A DNA stretch of 64,000 bases from Flavobacterium limnosediminis JC2902 (GCF_000498535.1 NZ_AVGG01000012.1:49355-113354); one strand, 5' to 3'; positions 9,010 to 18,830 are shown, numbered from the stretch's first letter. Made by a program: numbers and translations. The notes: generated by a model from the sequence alone, not told the origin.

Positions 9010-9894
9010 ATGTCAAAAACCGAAACAGCAATAAAGGCTACTTATTTCAGTATCATCAGCAATACGCTTTTGGCATTGATAAAAGGAATTTCCGGATATT
9101 TCGGTAATTCGTATGCCATGATAGCCGACGCCATTGAATCTACTGCAGATATTTTTGCTTCCTTATTAGTGCTGTTCGGGATCAAATATTCCAATAAACC
9201 TGCCGATGAAAATCATCCTTACGGACATGGAAGAGCCGAACCGTTAATTACCTTCATTGTTGTTGGATTTCTGATTACATCGGCTACCATAATCGCCTAT
9301 GAAAGCATTCACAATATCAATACACCGCATAATTTACCTAAACCATTTACGCTATTTGTTTTGGGTGCCATTATTTTGTGGAAAGAATACTCATTTCAGA
9401 CAGTACTCAAAAAAAGTAAAGAAACCAACAGCAGTTCTTTAAAAGCAGACGCCTGGCACCACAGAAGTGACGCCATAACTTCGGTGGCCGCTTTTATTGG
9501 AATCTCCATAGCGCTTTATTTCGGCAAAGGATATGAAGCTGCGGATGATTGGGCGGCTTTATTGGCTTCGGGCTTCATTCTTTACAATTGTTATAAGATT
9601 TTTAGACCGGCGCTCGGGGAAATCATGGACGAACATTTGTACCACGAATTAGAAGATCAAATAAAAAAAGTAGCCGCGACGGTTCCGAATGTCTTAGCCA
9701 TCGAAAAATGTTTTATCCGAAAAGCAGGAATGAAATACCATGTCGATTTACATCTGATGGTTGACGGCAACAAAACTGTAAAAGAAGGCCACGATATTGC
9801 CCATCTTCTCAAAGACACACTTCGCGCAGAGTTAAATGAACTGGGACACGTCCTCATTCATGTTGAACCCGATTTCGAATCCATACACCGCTAA
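9010..9894 (+). CDS. Cation diffusion facilitator family transporter
   Basis: 294 residues. The family exports divalent cations such as Zn, Co, Cd or Fe by proton antiport across the inner membrane. Six membrane helices are followed by a cytoplasmic alpha-beta domain (about 205-290). The metal-site signatures are present: IADAIESTAD in helix 2, HPYGHGRAEPL in the loop, and ADAWHHRSDAITS in helix 5 (H-x3-D). It starts 2 nt after the regulator stop and ends 3 nt before the kinase, so it is embedded in the two-component operon. Confidence 0.9.
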   Translation: MSKTETAIKATYFSIISNTLLALIKGISGYFGNSYAMIADAIESTADIFASLLVLFGIKYSNKPADENHPYGHGRAEPLITFIVVGFLITSATIIAYESIHNINTPHNLPKPFTLFVLGAIILWKEYSFQTVLKKSKETNSSSLKADAWHHRSDAITSVAAFIGISIALYFGKGYEAADDWAALLASGFILYNCYKIFRPALGEIMDEHLYHELEDQIKKVAATVPNVLAIEKCFIRKAGMKYHVDLHLMVDGNKTVKEGHDIAHLLKDTLRAELNELGHVLIHVEPDFESIHR

Positions 9895-9897
9895 ATT

Positions 9898-11277
9898 ATG
9901 CTGCCTTTTTCGTTTAAAAACAGAATCGCATTCAATTATATTATCAGTACGGCACTGTTAATTTCGTTTGTATTCATCGTTTTATTTCAAACGGTGAAGT
10001 TACAGGTATATAATCACATAAATGAAGATATTGATAATGAAATAGTTAAGCATTTAGGAGAGATTGAAATTGACGATAATGACAACTTCAAAATAAATGT
10101 TGACAATTGGCGTGAAAGGGAACACAATACTGTAGATGTGAATCCGGTTTTTGTGGCTTTTCTGGATATGAATAACAAACTGATTGATAAATCACCCAAT
10201 CTGAAAGGGTTGAAACTTCACTTTTTGGGAGAGCAAAATAATCATGTTTTTGTTGATACTTCATTAAATAATATTCCGATTCGCCAAATTCAGACTGAAA
10301 TTAAACACGGAAACAAGGTTGTGGGACATTTAATCGTTGCCATGTCACTTGATGATGCCGAAATGGTACTTATAAACCTGAGAAACATTTTATTGATTTC
10401 TTTTCCGCTGATTCTATTGGTATTATTCATCATTGCCCGTATTATAGCCGGAAGAAGTATCAAACCTGTGAGTGCCATAATCGAAACTTCTTCTGTAATT
10501 ACAAAGGATAATCTAAGTTCCCGAATTGAACTGCCCAAAAATAAAGACGAACTTTATCAGTTATCAAAAACGATTAATGAACTTTTAGACCGGATTGAAA
10601 ACGCAGTGGAACGTGAGAAACAGTTCACCTCTGATGCTTCACACGAATTACGCACTCCGCTAGCGGTAATTAAAGGAACCTTAGAAGTTTTAATACGCAA
10701 ACCAAGAACGAAAGAAGAGTATACTGATAAAATAAACTTCTGTGTTTCCGAAGTTGACCGTTTGAATAATCTGGTGGATCAGTTACTTTTACTCGCCCGA
10801 TTTGAAAATCAGAAACAGTTTGCCAAAAGGGAAGATGTACTTCTAAATTCGACTTTCCTTGATATCATTACCCGATTGTCTCCAAAATCCCAAAATAAAA
10901 ACATCACCGTTACCACCAATTTTCCAAAAGAGTATTATGTAAAAACCGATAATTATCTGTTATCGATAATTGTCGGAAATCTTATTTCAAATGCCCTGAA
11001 ATACACACCGAAAAACGGAACTGTTTCAATAAACATGTCAACGGAAAACGGAAAAACAGTCTGCAAAATAAAGGACAATGGTATCGGAATTAAAAAAGAG
11101 GAATTGGATAAAATTTTTGAACAGTTTTATCGCTCCGACGCATCCGTTCATCCTGAAATAAAAGGAACGGGCCTGGGTTTGTCAATTGTTAAGAAATTAT
11201 GCCTACTTTTAAGTATCCAAATCGAAATCAGCAGTACAATAAACGAGGGAACAGAGGTTGTTTTAATATTCCCATAA
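9898..11277 (+). CDS. Sensor histidine kinase, heavy-metal type
   Basis: 459 residues: a membrane helix (about 12-32), a periplasmic sensor region (33-160), a second helix (about 163-185), HAMP linker, HisKA domain with FTSDASHELRTPL (phospho-acceptor His249), and an HATPase domain with N box (GNLISNALKY), G1 (DNGIGI) and G2 (GTGLGLSIVKKL). It is the partner of the regulator at 8342. The location just before czcA-like genes suggests metal sensing in the periplasm. The inducing metal cannot be told from sequence. Confidence 0.9.
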   Translation: MLPFSFKNRIAFNYIISTALLISFVFIVLFQTVKLQVYNHINEDIDNEIVKHLGEIEIDDNDNFKINVDNWREREHNTVDVNPVFVAFLDMNNKLIDKSPNLKGLKLHFLGEQNNHVFVDTSLNNIPIRQIQTEIKHGNKVVGHLIVAMSLDDAEMVLINLRNILLISFPLILLVLFIIARIIAGRSIKPVSAIIETSSVITKDNLSSRIELPKNKDELYQLSKTINELLDRIENAVEREKQFTSDASHELRTPLAVIKGTLEVLIRKPRTKEEYTDKINFCVSEVDRLNNLVDQLLLLARFENQKQFAKREDVLLNSTFLDIITRLSPKSQNKNITVTTNFPKEYYVKTDNYLLSIIVGNLISNALKYTPKNGTVSINMSTENGKTVCKIKDNGIGIKKEELDKIFEQFYRSDASVHPEIKGTGLGLSIVKKLCLLLSIQIEISSTINEGTEVVLIFP

Positions 11278-11343
11278 GGTGATGTTAAGACTATCTTAAG
11301 TTAACTTTTTTCTTTCATTTTTAAATTTGTTAAAAATTCAACG

Positions 11344-14300
11344 ATGGACAAGATAATTGGTTTCAGCTTAAGAAATAAGTTCATAATACTGCTTTTTACG
11401 ATAGCGGTATTAGGATTCGGACTGTTTTCCGTTTTCAGAATTTCCATCGGAGCCGTTCCGGACGTTACCAACAATCAGGTTCAGGTAATTACCACTTCCC
11501 GCAATCTTTCCACAGAAGACATTGAACAATACATTACTTATCCGGTAGAACTGGAAATGGCAAATTTACCGGGCGTAAAAGAAATCCGTTCGATATCAAA
11601 ATTTGGATTGTCTGTGGTAACCATAGTTTTCGATGAAGAATCCGGAACCTACCTGCCAAGACAGTTAATCGCCGAAAAAATCAAAACCGCTTCAGAAAAA
11701 ATCCCATCAGGCTTTGGTGCTCCGGAAATGGGGCCCATTACAACAGGTTTGGGAGAAATTTATCAGTACACGCTTGATGTCAAACCCGAATATAAAAACC
11801 AATATTCTGTAACCGATTTGCGTACCATTCAGGATTGGGTTGTGAAACGACAACTCTCAGGAATTAAAGGTGTGGTGGAAATCAATACTTGGGGCGGGTA
11901 TTTAAAACAGTATGAAATAGCCATCAATTCATCTCGTCTCAAAGCAATAAACATCGATGTAAGCGAAGTATTTACCGCTCTGGAAAACAATAACAGCATT
12001 GCCGGAGGTGCTTATATCGAAAAAGAAAATCAGAGCTACTTTATCCGCGGAGAGGGAAAAGTAAATTCCATTGAAGATATTGAGAATATCGTAGTGAAAA
12101 ATGACAATGGAATTCCGGTTTACATTAAAAATGTCGCAAAAGTACGTTACGGCAGCGCAAATCGTTTCGGAGCCATAACGGCTAACGGTGAAGGCGAAAA
12201 AGTACTGGGACAAGTCATGATGCTTAAAGGTGCCAATTCAAAACAGGTAATTGAAGATGTTAAAAAGCGTGTTTCCGAAATTCAGAAATCACTGCCGGAA
12301 GGTGTTTACATTAACGGATTTCTGGAACGAAGCGAGTTGGTTGGGAAAACAACGCTTACAGTTGCTGAAAATCTTATTTTAGGATGCCTTATCGTAATTT
12401 TTGTGGTGGTACTTCTGTTGGGAAACTGGCGCTCGGGATTGGTGGTTGCCTCAGTTATTCCCCTTTGTTTGCTGTTTGCCATATCATTCATGAATATTTT
12501 GGGAATCGATGCGAATCTGATGAGTTTAGGTGCAATCGACTTCGGAATCATTATAGATGGCGCGGTAATTATTGTCGAATTCATAGCGTTTCAGATCAGT
12601 CATAAATCGGCTCGTCTGTACCAGCTTTCCAAATCGGAACAACAATCGGAAATTGATCATATCACGCTGAAAAGCGCCTCAAAAATGATGAATTCGGCAA
12701 TTTTCGGTCAACTTATCATTCTTATTGTATTCATTCCGATTTTATCCTTAACCGGAGTGGAAGGGAAGATGTTCAAACCGATGGCAATGACGTTCAGTTT
12801 TGCGTTAATCGGAGCCATGATCTTCTGTTTTACCTATGTTCCCGTAGTTTCCTCTCTGTTTTTGAAACCTAAAGAAGAAAACCCGAAATCCTTTTCCAAC
12901 CGCTTACTCAATAAATTGAATTCCTGGTACTTGCCCATAATTACCTGGGCCCTAAGTAACACGAAAAAAGTGCTTTATGGTGCATTTGGTCTGCTTTTAA
13001 TGGCCGCTGGTTTGTTTGCAACCATGGGAGGGGAATTCATTCCGACATTAGACGAAGGAGATTTCGTAATCCAACCTGTTTTAAAAACCGGGACTTCCCT
13101 GAGTAAAACGATAGCCACAACGACTAAAATCGAAAAAATAATCCTGAAAAATTTCCCGGAAGTAAGTCAGGTTGTAAGCCGGATTGGTGCTGCAGAAGTA
13201 CCTACAGACCCTATGAGTATGGAAGAAAGTGACGTAATTGTAAAACTTAAACCGAAATCAGAATGGGTTTCTGCCGACAGCAAAGACGAATTGGCCGATA
13301 AAATAAAAGCCGCAATCGAAAAACAAATTCCGAATATCGAAATTGAATTTACACAACCTATCGAAATGCGTTTCAACGAATTAATTTCGGGGACGCGTTC
13401 CGATGTTGCGGTGAAAATTTTCGGAGAGGATTTGGAAGTTTTGGCACGCAAAGCAAAAGAAATCGAAAAGGCAATCCGAAATGTGGAAGGTGCATCCGAT
13501 ATTATTATTGAAAAAACGGAAGGTTTACCGCAGATGGCCGTTCGGTTCGACAGAAGTAAAATTGCCCGTTACGGCTTGAATATTTCCGATCTGAATGAAA
13601 TGATATCGCTTGGTTTTGCCGGAAAAACAGTCGGAAACGTATTTGAAGGTGAAAAACGTTTCGATGTGGTTATTCGTTTGGATAAAACCAACCGTAAGGA
13701 TATTGAAGATTTACGCAATTTGTATGTTTCTACACCTTTAGACGAACAGATTCCGCTGAGCGAACTGGCGCAGATTAATTACACCGACGGTCCTGCAAAG
13801 ATTTCAAGAGACAATACACGCAGAAGGATTGTTGTTGGAATCAATGTAAGGAACAGGGACTTACAAAGTGTTGTGGACGATATTCAGAAGAATATAGAAA
13901 CCAAGGTTAAACTTCCTTCCGGATATCATGTTACGTATGGCGGACAGTTTGAAAATCTTCAAAGTGCCAAAGCGCGTTTAATGATAGCGGTGCCTATTGC
14001 ATTACTTTTAATATTTATCATGTTGTACTTTGCTTTCGGTTCTGTAAAAGAAGCATTACTGGTGTATTCTGCCATTCCGCTTTCAGCCGTTGGCGGTGTA
14101 TTGTTTCTCTGGATGCGTGATTTGCCGTTCAGTATTTCAGCCGGGGTTGGTTTCATAGCGCTTTTTGGTATAGCGGTTTTGAACGGAATTGTATTAATTG
14201 AACATTTTAAAGAATTAAAACATGAGGGAATTGAAGATATGAATGAACTGATCTTAAAAGGAACCACCGACCGGTTACGCCCGGTTTTATTAACCGCTTC

Positions 14301-15675
14301 GGCCGCAGCATTGGGTTTTCTTCCCATGGCCATTTCATCTTCAGCTGGAGCAGAGGTGCAACGTCCTTTAGCTACCGTGGTTATTGGAGGTTTATTCACG
14401 GCAACTTTACTGACCATGATTGTTTTACCGATTTTATTTAAGGTGTTTGATTCTAAGGAATTCAAAGAACAGAAACGTAAAAAGAAAAACAACAACGTTC
14501 TTTCTGTTATTTTACTTTTATTGAGTACATCTTTTGCTTTTTCCCAGAATCCGGCCGAATTAGACAGTTTACTTTCAAAAGCGACAGCAAATAACAAAAG
14601 TATAAAAGCAGGTCAGTTGCAGGTAGATAAAGCCAAAGCGAATATAAAATCGGCCTTCACCTTTGATAAAACCAATCTGTATTACAACTATGATGAAAAT
14701 AATCTGGCTGTCAACAGTTTACCATTGAAAGTTTTCGGCGTACAGCAAAGTTTCGCTTTTCCGACGGTTTACGGGGCTCAGAAGAAACTTTACAAATCGG
14801 AATACGAAACAAAGCAATCGGGTTTTGAAATTCAGAAAAACAAACTGGCTCATGGTATCAGCACGGTCTATAATGAAATCGTATTTCTGCAGCATCAGGA
14901 AAAACTGTATCACTATCTCGACAGTTTGTATGAGAATTTCTCAAATGCCAGCAACAGAAAATTTGAATTGGGGGAAACCAATTATCTGGAAAAAATTACG
15001 GCTCAGGCTAAATTCCGACAAATAAAAACCACGCTTTCCCAGATTGAAAAACAAAAGAAATCCAATTACAAACTGCTACAGTCATTATTGCAATCGGATG
15101 AAACAATCACCATCAAAAACAATACAATAACACCAATTCAGACCTCAATCATAAAATCAAATAAAGAACTATATACTTCTTATTTTGAAAACATTACAAA
15201 AATTCATGAAAATAATTTGGCATTGCAAAAACAGAATTGGTTACCCGATTTAAACTTTGAATATTTTCAGGGAAGAAACAGCGGTTTATCGCAATCGCTG
15301 TATGGATTTCAGGTTGGTGTGGCCATACCGGTTTTGTTTTCGGGGACGGTTGCAAAATCAAAAGTAGCCGAACTGGAATTGCAGAGTTGGGAGCAACAAA
15401 GACAAAATGAAGAAGTCAGAATTGAAAAATACATCAGTCAGAAAACCAATGAATTGGAAAAACATGAGGAAGCCATCAAATATTACAATCAGTACGGCAA
15501 AAAATTATCGGAAGAAATCGTAAAAGTAGGCACCATGAGCTACAAACAAGGTGAAATTGATTTCTTTCAGTACATACTGAGTCTGGAAAACGCAACAACA
15601 ATACAAGTTGAATATCTGAATAGTGTACTGCAATTCAATAAAACACAATTGGATATTCAATACCTTAATTTTTAA
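11344..15675 (+). CDS. czcA: CusA/CzcA heavy-metal RND pump fused to a TolC-like outer-membrane factor
   Basis: 1443 residues against about 1040 for an ordinary CzcA. Residues 1-1040 are a complete RND pump with a first helix at about 10-30, periplasmic loops, and helix 4 DFGIIIDGAVIIVEF with the acidic proton-relay residues. After the last RND helix there is a Lys/Asn-rich stretch (about 1043-1051), a hydrophobic segment ending SFAFSQN (about 1052-1068), and then about 375 residues of coiled-coil and beta segments of the outer-membrane-efflux-protein type (CzcC/TolC). The frame is uninterrupted. The adaptor gene follows directly. Such fusions are known in Bacteroidetes. The symbol is used in the family sense only. 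Confidence 0.9.
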   Translation: MDKIIGFSLRNKFIILLFTIAVLGFGLFSVFRISIGAVPDVTNNQVQVITTSRNLSTEDIEQYITYPVELEMANLPGVKEIRSISKFGLSVVTIVFDEESGTYLPRQLIAEKIKTASEKIPSGFGAPEMGPITTGLGEIYQYTLDVKPEYKNQYSVTDLRTIQDWVVKRQLSGIKGVVEINTWGGYLKQYEIAINSSRLKAINIDVSEVFTALENNNSIAGGAYIEKENQSYFIRGEGKVNSIEDIENIVVKNDNGIPVYIKNVAKVRYGSANRFGAITANGEGEKVLGQVMMLKGANSKQVIEDVKKRVSEIQKSLPEGVYINGFLERSELVGKTTLTVAENLILGCLIVIFVVVLLLGNWRSGLVVASVIPLCLLFAISFMNILGIDANLMSLGAIDFGIIIDGAVIIVEFIAFQISHKSARLYQLSKSEQQSEIDHITLKSASKMMNSAIFGQLIILIVFIPILSLTGVEGKMFKPMAMTFSFALIGAMIFCFTYVPVVSSLFLKPKEENPKSFSNRLLNKLNSWYLPIITWALSNTKKVLYGAFGLLLMAAGLFATMGGEFIPTLDEGDFVIQPVLKTGTSLSKTIATTTKIEKIILKNFPEVSQVVSRIGAAEVPTDPMSMEESDVIVKLKPKSEWVSADSKDELADKIKAAIEKQIPNIEIEFTQPIEMRFNELISGTRSDVAVKIFGEDLEVLARKAKEIEKAIRNVEGASDIIIEKTEGLPQMAVRFDRSKIARYGLNISDLNEMISLGFAGKTVGNVFEGEKRFDVVIRLDKTNRKDIEDLRNLYVSTPLDEQIPLSELAQINYTDGPAKISRDNTRRRIVVGINVRNRDLQSVVDDIQKNIETKVKLPSGYHVTYGGQFENLQSAKARLMIAVPIALLLIFIMLYFAFGSVKEALLVYSAIPLSAVGGVLFLWMRDLPFSISAGVGFIALFGIAVLNGIVLIEHFKELKHEGIEDMNELILKGTTDRLRPVLLTASAAALGFLPMAISSSAGAEVQRPLATVVIGGLFTATLLTMIVLPILFKVFDSKEFKEQKRKKKNNNVLSVILLLLSTSFAFSQNPAELDSLLSKATANNKSIKAGQLQVDKAKANIKSAFTFDKTNLYYNYDENNLAVNSLPLKVFGVQQSFAFPTVYGAQKKLYKSEYETKQSGFEIQKNKLAHGISTVYNEIVFLQHQEKLYHYLDSLYENFSNASNRKFELGETNYLEKITAQAKFRQIKTTLSQIEKQKKSNYKLLQSLLQSDETITIKNNTITPIQTSIIKSNKELYTSYFENITKIHENNLALQKQNWLPDLNFEYFQGRNSGLSQSLYGFQVGVAIPVLFSGTVAKSKVAELELQSWEQQRQNEEVRIEKYISQKTNELEKHEEAIKYYNQYGKKLSEEIVKVGTMSYKQGEIDFFQYILSLENATTIQVEYLNSVLQFNKTQLDIQYLNF

Positions 15676-15685
15676 TCAGTTACCA

Positions 15686-16804
15686 ATGAAAAAAAACATA
15701 CTGACACTACTCGCGGTTTTCGTATTGATTTCCTGCAAAAAAACAGAAACAGCTCCGCAGGAAAATGGGAATAACGGCTTAATTTCGATAACGAAAGAAC
15801 AGTTTCAATCGGGAGGAATGGAAATTTCCAACCCCACAGAACAGGATTTTAACCTGACTGTTAAAACATCCGGAGAAATCGATGTTCCTCCTCAAAACAG
15901 AGCCAAAGTAACCACTTTTTTGGGCGGATATGTAAAATCAACTACCTTATTGGTTGGCGATAAAGTAACCAAAGGACAAGCTTTAGTAACATTAGAAAAT
16001 ACCGAATTTATTGATCTTCAGAAAGATTATCTTGAAGTTGCCGAGCAGATTAATTATCTGAAATCGGAATATGAAAGACAGAAAACGTTGTACAACGAAA
16101 AAATCTCTTCGCAGAAAAACTATCTGAAAGCAGAAAGCGATTACCGCAAAACCAAAGCCATGTATAACGGATTAAGGGAAAAATTGTTACTGCTGAATAT
16201 TAATCCGGCAAACGTCGAACGCGGAAAATTAACTTCGACAATTACGATTTACACTCCGATTTCAGGTGACATAGTGGTTATGAATGTAAATACCGGAATG
16301 TTTATAGCTCCCTCGGATGTGATTCTGGAAATCGTTCAAACCGACCATTTACATTTGGAATTGGCTGTTTTTGAAAAAGATATACTGAAGGTAAAAGAAG
16401 GGCAGTCCATTAAATTTACCGTTCCGGAAGCTTCAAAAACGATCTTCGATGCGGAAGTGCATTTAGTCGGGAAATCAATAGAGGGAAAAGACCGGACGAT
16501 TAACGTTCACGGACATTTGTCTGATGACGTAAAACAAAAACTGCTCACTGGAATGTTCGTGGAAGCTCAAATCATAGTGGATTCGAAGAAAGGGCTTGCC
16601 ATACCGTCCGAAGCTTTAATTACAGAAGACAATAAGAATTTCGTACTTTTATTACACAATGATAATAACAAATCCTATTCGTTTCAAAAGGTAGGAGTGG
16701 AAATCGGTGAAAAATCTGAAAAATTTGTCGAAATTATTGCGAACAGTAAAATCAATTCCGAATCAAAACTGCTAACAAAAGGTGTTTTTGATGTAACCAA
16801 TTAA
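15686..16804 (+). CDS. czcB: RND efflux periplasmic adaptor (CzcB/CusB family)
   Basis: 372 residues from the ATG that gives a lipoprotein signal (lipobox LISC, Cys17). The longer frame starting inside the czcA end lacks a signal. The order is a lipoyl-like half (KVTTFLGGYVKSTTLLVG), an alpha-helical hairpin (about 100-155), the second lipoyl half (TIYTPISGDIVVMNVNTG), a beta-barrel domain, and a membrane-proximal domain (GLAIPSEALITED). It bridges the inner-membrane pump and the outer-membrane channel. It starts 10 nt after czcA stops. Confidence 0.9.
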   Translation: MKKNILTLLAVFVLISCKKTETAPQENGNNGLISITKEQFQSGGMEISNPTEQDFNLTVKTSGEIDVPPQNRAKVTTFLGGYVKSTTLLVGDKVTKGQALVTLENTEFIDLQKDYLEVAEQINYLKSEYERQKTLYNEKISSQKNYLKAESDYRKTKAMYNGLREKLLLLNINPANVERGKLTSTITIYTPISGDIVVMNVNTGMFIAPSDVILEIVQTDHLHLELAVFEKDILKVKEGQSIKFTVPEASKTIFDAEVHLVGKSIEGKDRTINVHGHLSDDVKQKLLTGMFVEAQIIVDSKKGLAIPSEALITEDNKNFVLLLHNDNNKSYSFQKVGVEIGEKSEKFVEIIANSKINSESKLLTKGVFDVTN

Positions 16805-16812
16805 CAACAATT

Positions 16813-17931
16813 ATGGATAAAAAAAAACTAAAAGAACAACTGCAAACCGAAGTGGATACAGCTTTTTTGTACGAAAGCATTGCCAATTTACAGGCAGACG
16901 TTAATCTGAAAAAAGTTTTACAAAGTTTATCGCAAATTGAAAAAAATCATGCTAACCATATTCTTGATAAAATGCAGGAGGATGGGATCCATATTACTTT
17001 ACCGTCGCCCTCGTCACGCGCGAAATTACAATTAAAACTGGGAAGAATTTTTGGTTACAATTCTATTATCGGAAATTTGTCTTCTATCGAAAAACAGTTT
17101 GCTGTAAATACAATCAAAAATAAAATTGAAAAAGGGGAGAAGCTAACTGGTTTTGAGCACAGTCATCTGAAAATTATCGAAGCTGTAAATCAGAATTCGT
17201 CGTTTAATGTGTCGGGTGGTTTTCTGTCGAAATTTGAAAGCCGACACAAATCGGTAGGAGGTAATGCCCTACGAGCAGCTGTTTTAGGTGCGAATGACGG
17301 ATTGGTTTCCAATATGAGTTTAGTTATGGGCGTGGCCGGAGCAGCGGTTTCTAACAACACTATTCTTCTTACAGGATCTGCCGGATTATTAGCAGGCGCA
17401 ATCTCTATGGCTCTTGGTGAATGGCTATCCGTCCAAAGTTCAAAAGAATTATTTGAAAACCAAATCGTTTTGGAAACACAGGAACTGGAAGCGTCCCCGG
17501 AAGAAGAAAAAAAAGAATTGGCTTTGCTTTATCAGGCAAAAGGAATGAATTCGGAAGAAGCCATAAAACTTGCCAATAAAGCTTTTGAAACAAATGAAAC
17601 AGCCATTCAAACACTGATTACAGAAGAATTGGGAATCAATAAAGAAGAATTGAAAGGTTCTGCCTGGGAAGCAGCAATCACTTCCTTTGTACTTTTTGCA
17701 CTTGGAGCAATAATACCGCTTTATTCGTTCATGTTTCTGGAAGGATCAAATGCGATATATCTAAGCATTGCAAGTTCAGTTGTCGGGCTTTTTGGCATCG
17801 GTTCCGCGATTACGTTATTTACCGGAAAAAGTATCGTGTTTTCGGGATTCCGTCAAGTGGTATTCGGACTGGCAGCTGCAGCAGTAACGTACGGTATTGG
17901 AGCGCTCATCGGAGTTTCCATGGCTAATTAA
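16813..17931 (+). CDS. Ferritin-like/VIT1 fusion iron-manganese transporter (MbfA type)
   Basis: 372 residues. The N-terminal part (about 1-135) is a helical rubrerythrin/ferritin-like domain with an ExxH-type element (IEKNHANHI) and spaced Glu residues. The C-terminal part (about 150-372) is a VIT1/CCC1 transporter with LGANDGLVSNMSLVMG, SMALGEWLSVQS and a cytosolic Glu-rich loop (QELEASPEEEKKEL) that binds metal in this family. The domain order is that of MbfA, an inner-membrane iron/manganese exporter. It lies 8 nt after the adaptor gene, as the last member of the metal island. Confidence 0.85.
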   Translation: MDKKKLKEQLQTEVDTAFLYESIANLQADVNLKKVLQSLSQIEKNHANHILDKMQEDGIHITLPSPSSRAKLQLKLGRIFGYNSIIGNLSSIEKQFAVNTIKNKIEKGEKLTGFEHSHLKIIEAVNQNSSFNVSGGFLSKFESRHKSVGGNALRAAVLGANDGLVSNMSLVMGVAGAAVSNNTILLTGSAGLLAGAISMALGEWLSVQSSKELFENQIVLETQELEASPEEEKKELALLYQAKGMNSEEAIKLANKAFETNETAIQTLITEELGINKEELKGSAWEAAITSFVLFALGAIIPLYSFMFLEGSNAIYLSIASSVVGLFGIGSAITLFTGKSIVFSGFRQVVFGLAAAAVTYGIGALIGVSMAN

Positions 17932-18068
17932 CAATCAATTATTTACATTACAATTTAGATTGGAAAAATCCCGAATCAGAGAGCAGATTACTTACCCTAA
18001 TCATATTTTTTCTTCAATTATTATAATTCCGTTACATTGATGATGTGATTTGAATTGAAAAAATACAA

Positions 18069-18076
18069 TATATTTG
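18069..18076 (+). promoter_or_regulatory. Putative -7 promoter element
   Basis: TATATTTG (TAnnTTTG) with a TTTG ending at 18052 as -33 element, 16 nt apart, upstream of the membrane-protein gene at 18132. The leader would be about 50 nt. Confidence 0.55.
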
Positions 18077-18131
18077 AATTTCCATTATCAAAATGAATTA
18101 AAATTAACCAAACCTATTTAAACTATTCGCT

Positions 18132-18635
18132 ATGAACGACGCGCATTTACACATGTTAGTAAACCATTTTCCAATTATCGGGACCATTTTCGGCCTTGGA
18201 ATTTTAATTGCAGGAGTATTTTTTAAAAATGATGCAATTAAAAATACGGCCTATATTTTATTTGTTGTTGCCGCCATTTTTGGATTTGCCAGCATGAATA
18301 CCGGAGAAGGAGCAGAGGAACTTGCAGAAAAACTTCCATCCGTAACCCATGAAATCATACATGAACACGAGGAAATTGCCGAAAAATTAGCACTTGTGCT
18401 GTATGCATTGGGAGCGGTTTCATTATTAGGTTTGTTTCTGAACATTAAAAAGCATGCTAAAGCCAATATGATTACTTATTTAGCAATCGTAATTGCTGCT
18501 GTCGGTGTATTCTTAGCACAAAAAACAGGAACTACCGGAGGCGAAATCCGTCATACGGAAATCCGTGAAAATGCTGCAGCAATAGCGGGCTCAACTCAGG
18601 AAACCACTGAACCTGATCACAATGACAATCACTAA
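18132..18635 (+). CDS. Small DUF2231-like membrane protein
   Basis: 167 residues with four membrane helices (about 12-29, 38-53, 88-103 and 112-131) and a His-rich soluble tail. The N-terminal MNDAHLHMLVNHFPIIG resembles the LHP..VHFP start of DUF2231 proteins, whose histidines suggest heme or metal contact. Loop histidines (HEIIHEHEE) lie between helices 2 and 3. It has its own promoter, so it is separate from both the metal island and the his operon. Function unknown. Confidence 0.6.
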   Translation: MNDAHLHMLVNHFPIIGTIFGLGILIAGVFFKNDAIKNTAYILFVVAAIFGFASMNTGEGAEELAEKLPSVTHEIIHEHEEIAEKLALVLYALGAVSLLGLFLNIKKHAKANMITYLAIVIAAVGVFLAQKTGTTGGEIRHTEIRENAAAIAGSTQETTEPDHNDNH

Positions 18636-18659
18636 AAAATCACAAATTTTTAAAATATA

Positions 18660-18692
18660 TTTGTTTTTCTGAAAATAAAGACTTTACATTTG
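18660..18692 (+). promoter_or_regulatory. Promoter of the his operon
   Basis: A -33 TTTG at 18660-18663 and a -7 TACATTTG at 18685-18692 are separated by 21 nt, a good Bacteroidetes promoter. Transcription should begin a few bases downstream, about 15 nt before the leader peptide ATG at 18713. Confidence 0.7.
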
Positions 18693-18712
18693 CATCATCA
18701 AAACAAAAGAAA

Positions 18713-18766
18713 ATGTTTTTAAACCAGTTACATCATCATCATTATTTCTCCGCTCAAGCGAAGTGA
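18713..18766 (+). CDS. hisL: his operon leader peptide
   Basis: A 17-codon ORF, MFLNQLHHHHYFSAQAK, with four consecutive His codons (18731-18742), too short for ordinary ORF finding. It sits between the his promoter and an attenuator hairpin at 18798-18830, followed by hisG. Ribosome stalling at the His codons when charged tRNA-His is scarce should change folding of the following RNA and favour read-through. The end of the ORF can form an imperfect hairpin (18740-18771, CATTAT..CGCT/AGCG..ATAATG), a candidate pause or antiterminator arm. Confidence 0.85.
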   Translation: MFLNQLHHHHYFSAQAK

Positions 18767-18797
18767 TAATGGTATGTGTCTAAATCATATATTTTTT

Positions 18798-18830
18798 AAA
18801 ACCCGTTTGAGTACATCAAACGGGTTTTTT
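18798..18830 (+). terminator. his attenuator terminator
   Basis: Perfect stem CCCGTTTGA/TCAAACGGG with a 5-nt loop (GTACA), extended by an A-tract and followed by six T. It lies 31 nt after the leader peptide stop and 50 nt before hisG, the standard position for a transcription attenuator. Confidence 0.85.

Noticed and set aside
13959..14597. 212-codon minus-strand ORF within czcA
   Set aside because: It is antisense to the conserved RND helices and the junction of the fusion, shows no family resemblance and lacks a promoter word.
15623..15685. Longer start of the CzcB-like adaptor
   Set aside because: It would overlap the czcA coding end and bury the lipoprotein signal 21 residues inside.
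18731..18742. HHHH run as a possible vector-derived His tag
   Set aside because: It is inside a short leader peptide followed by an attenuator and hisG, and no vector sequence is present.
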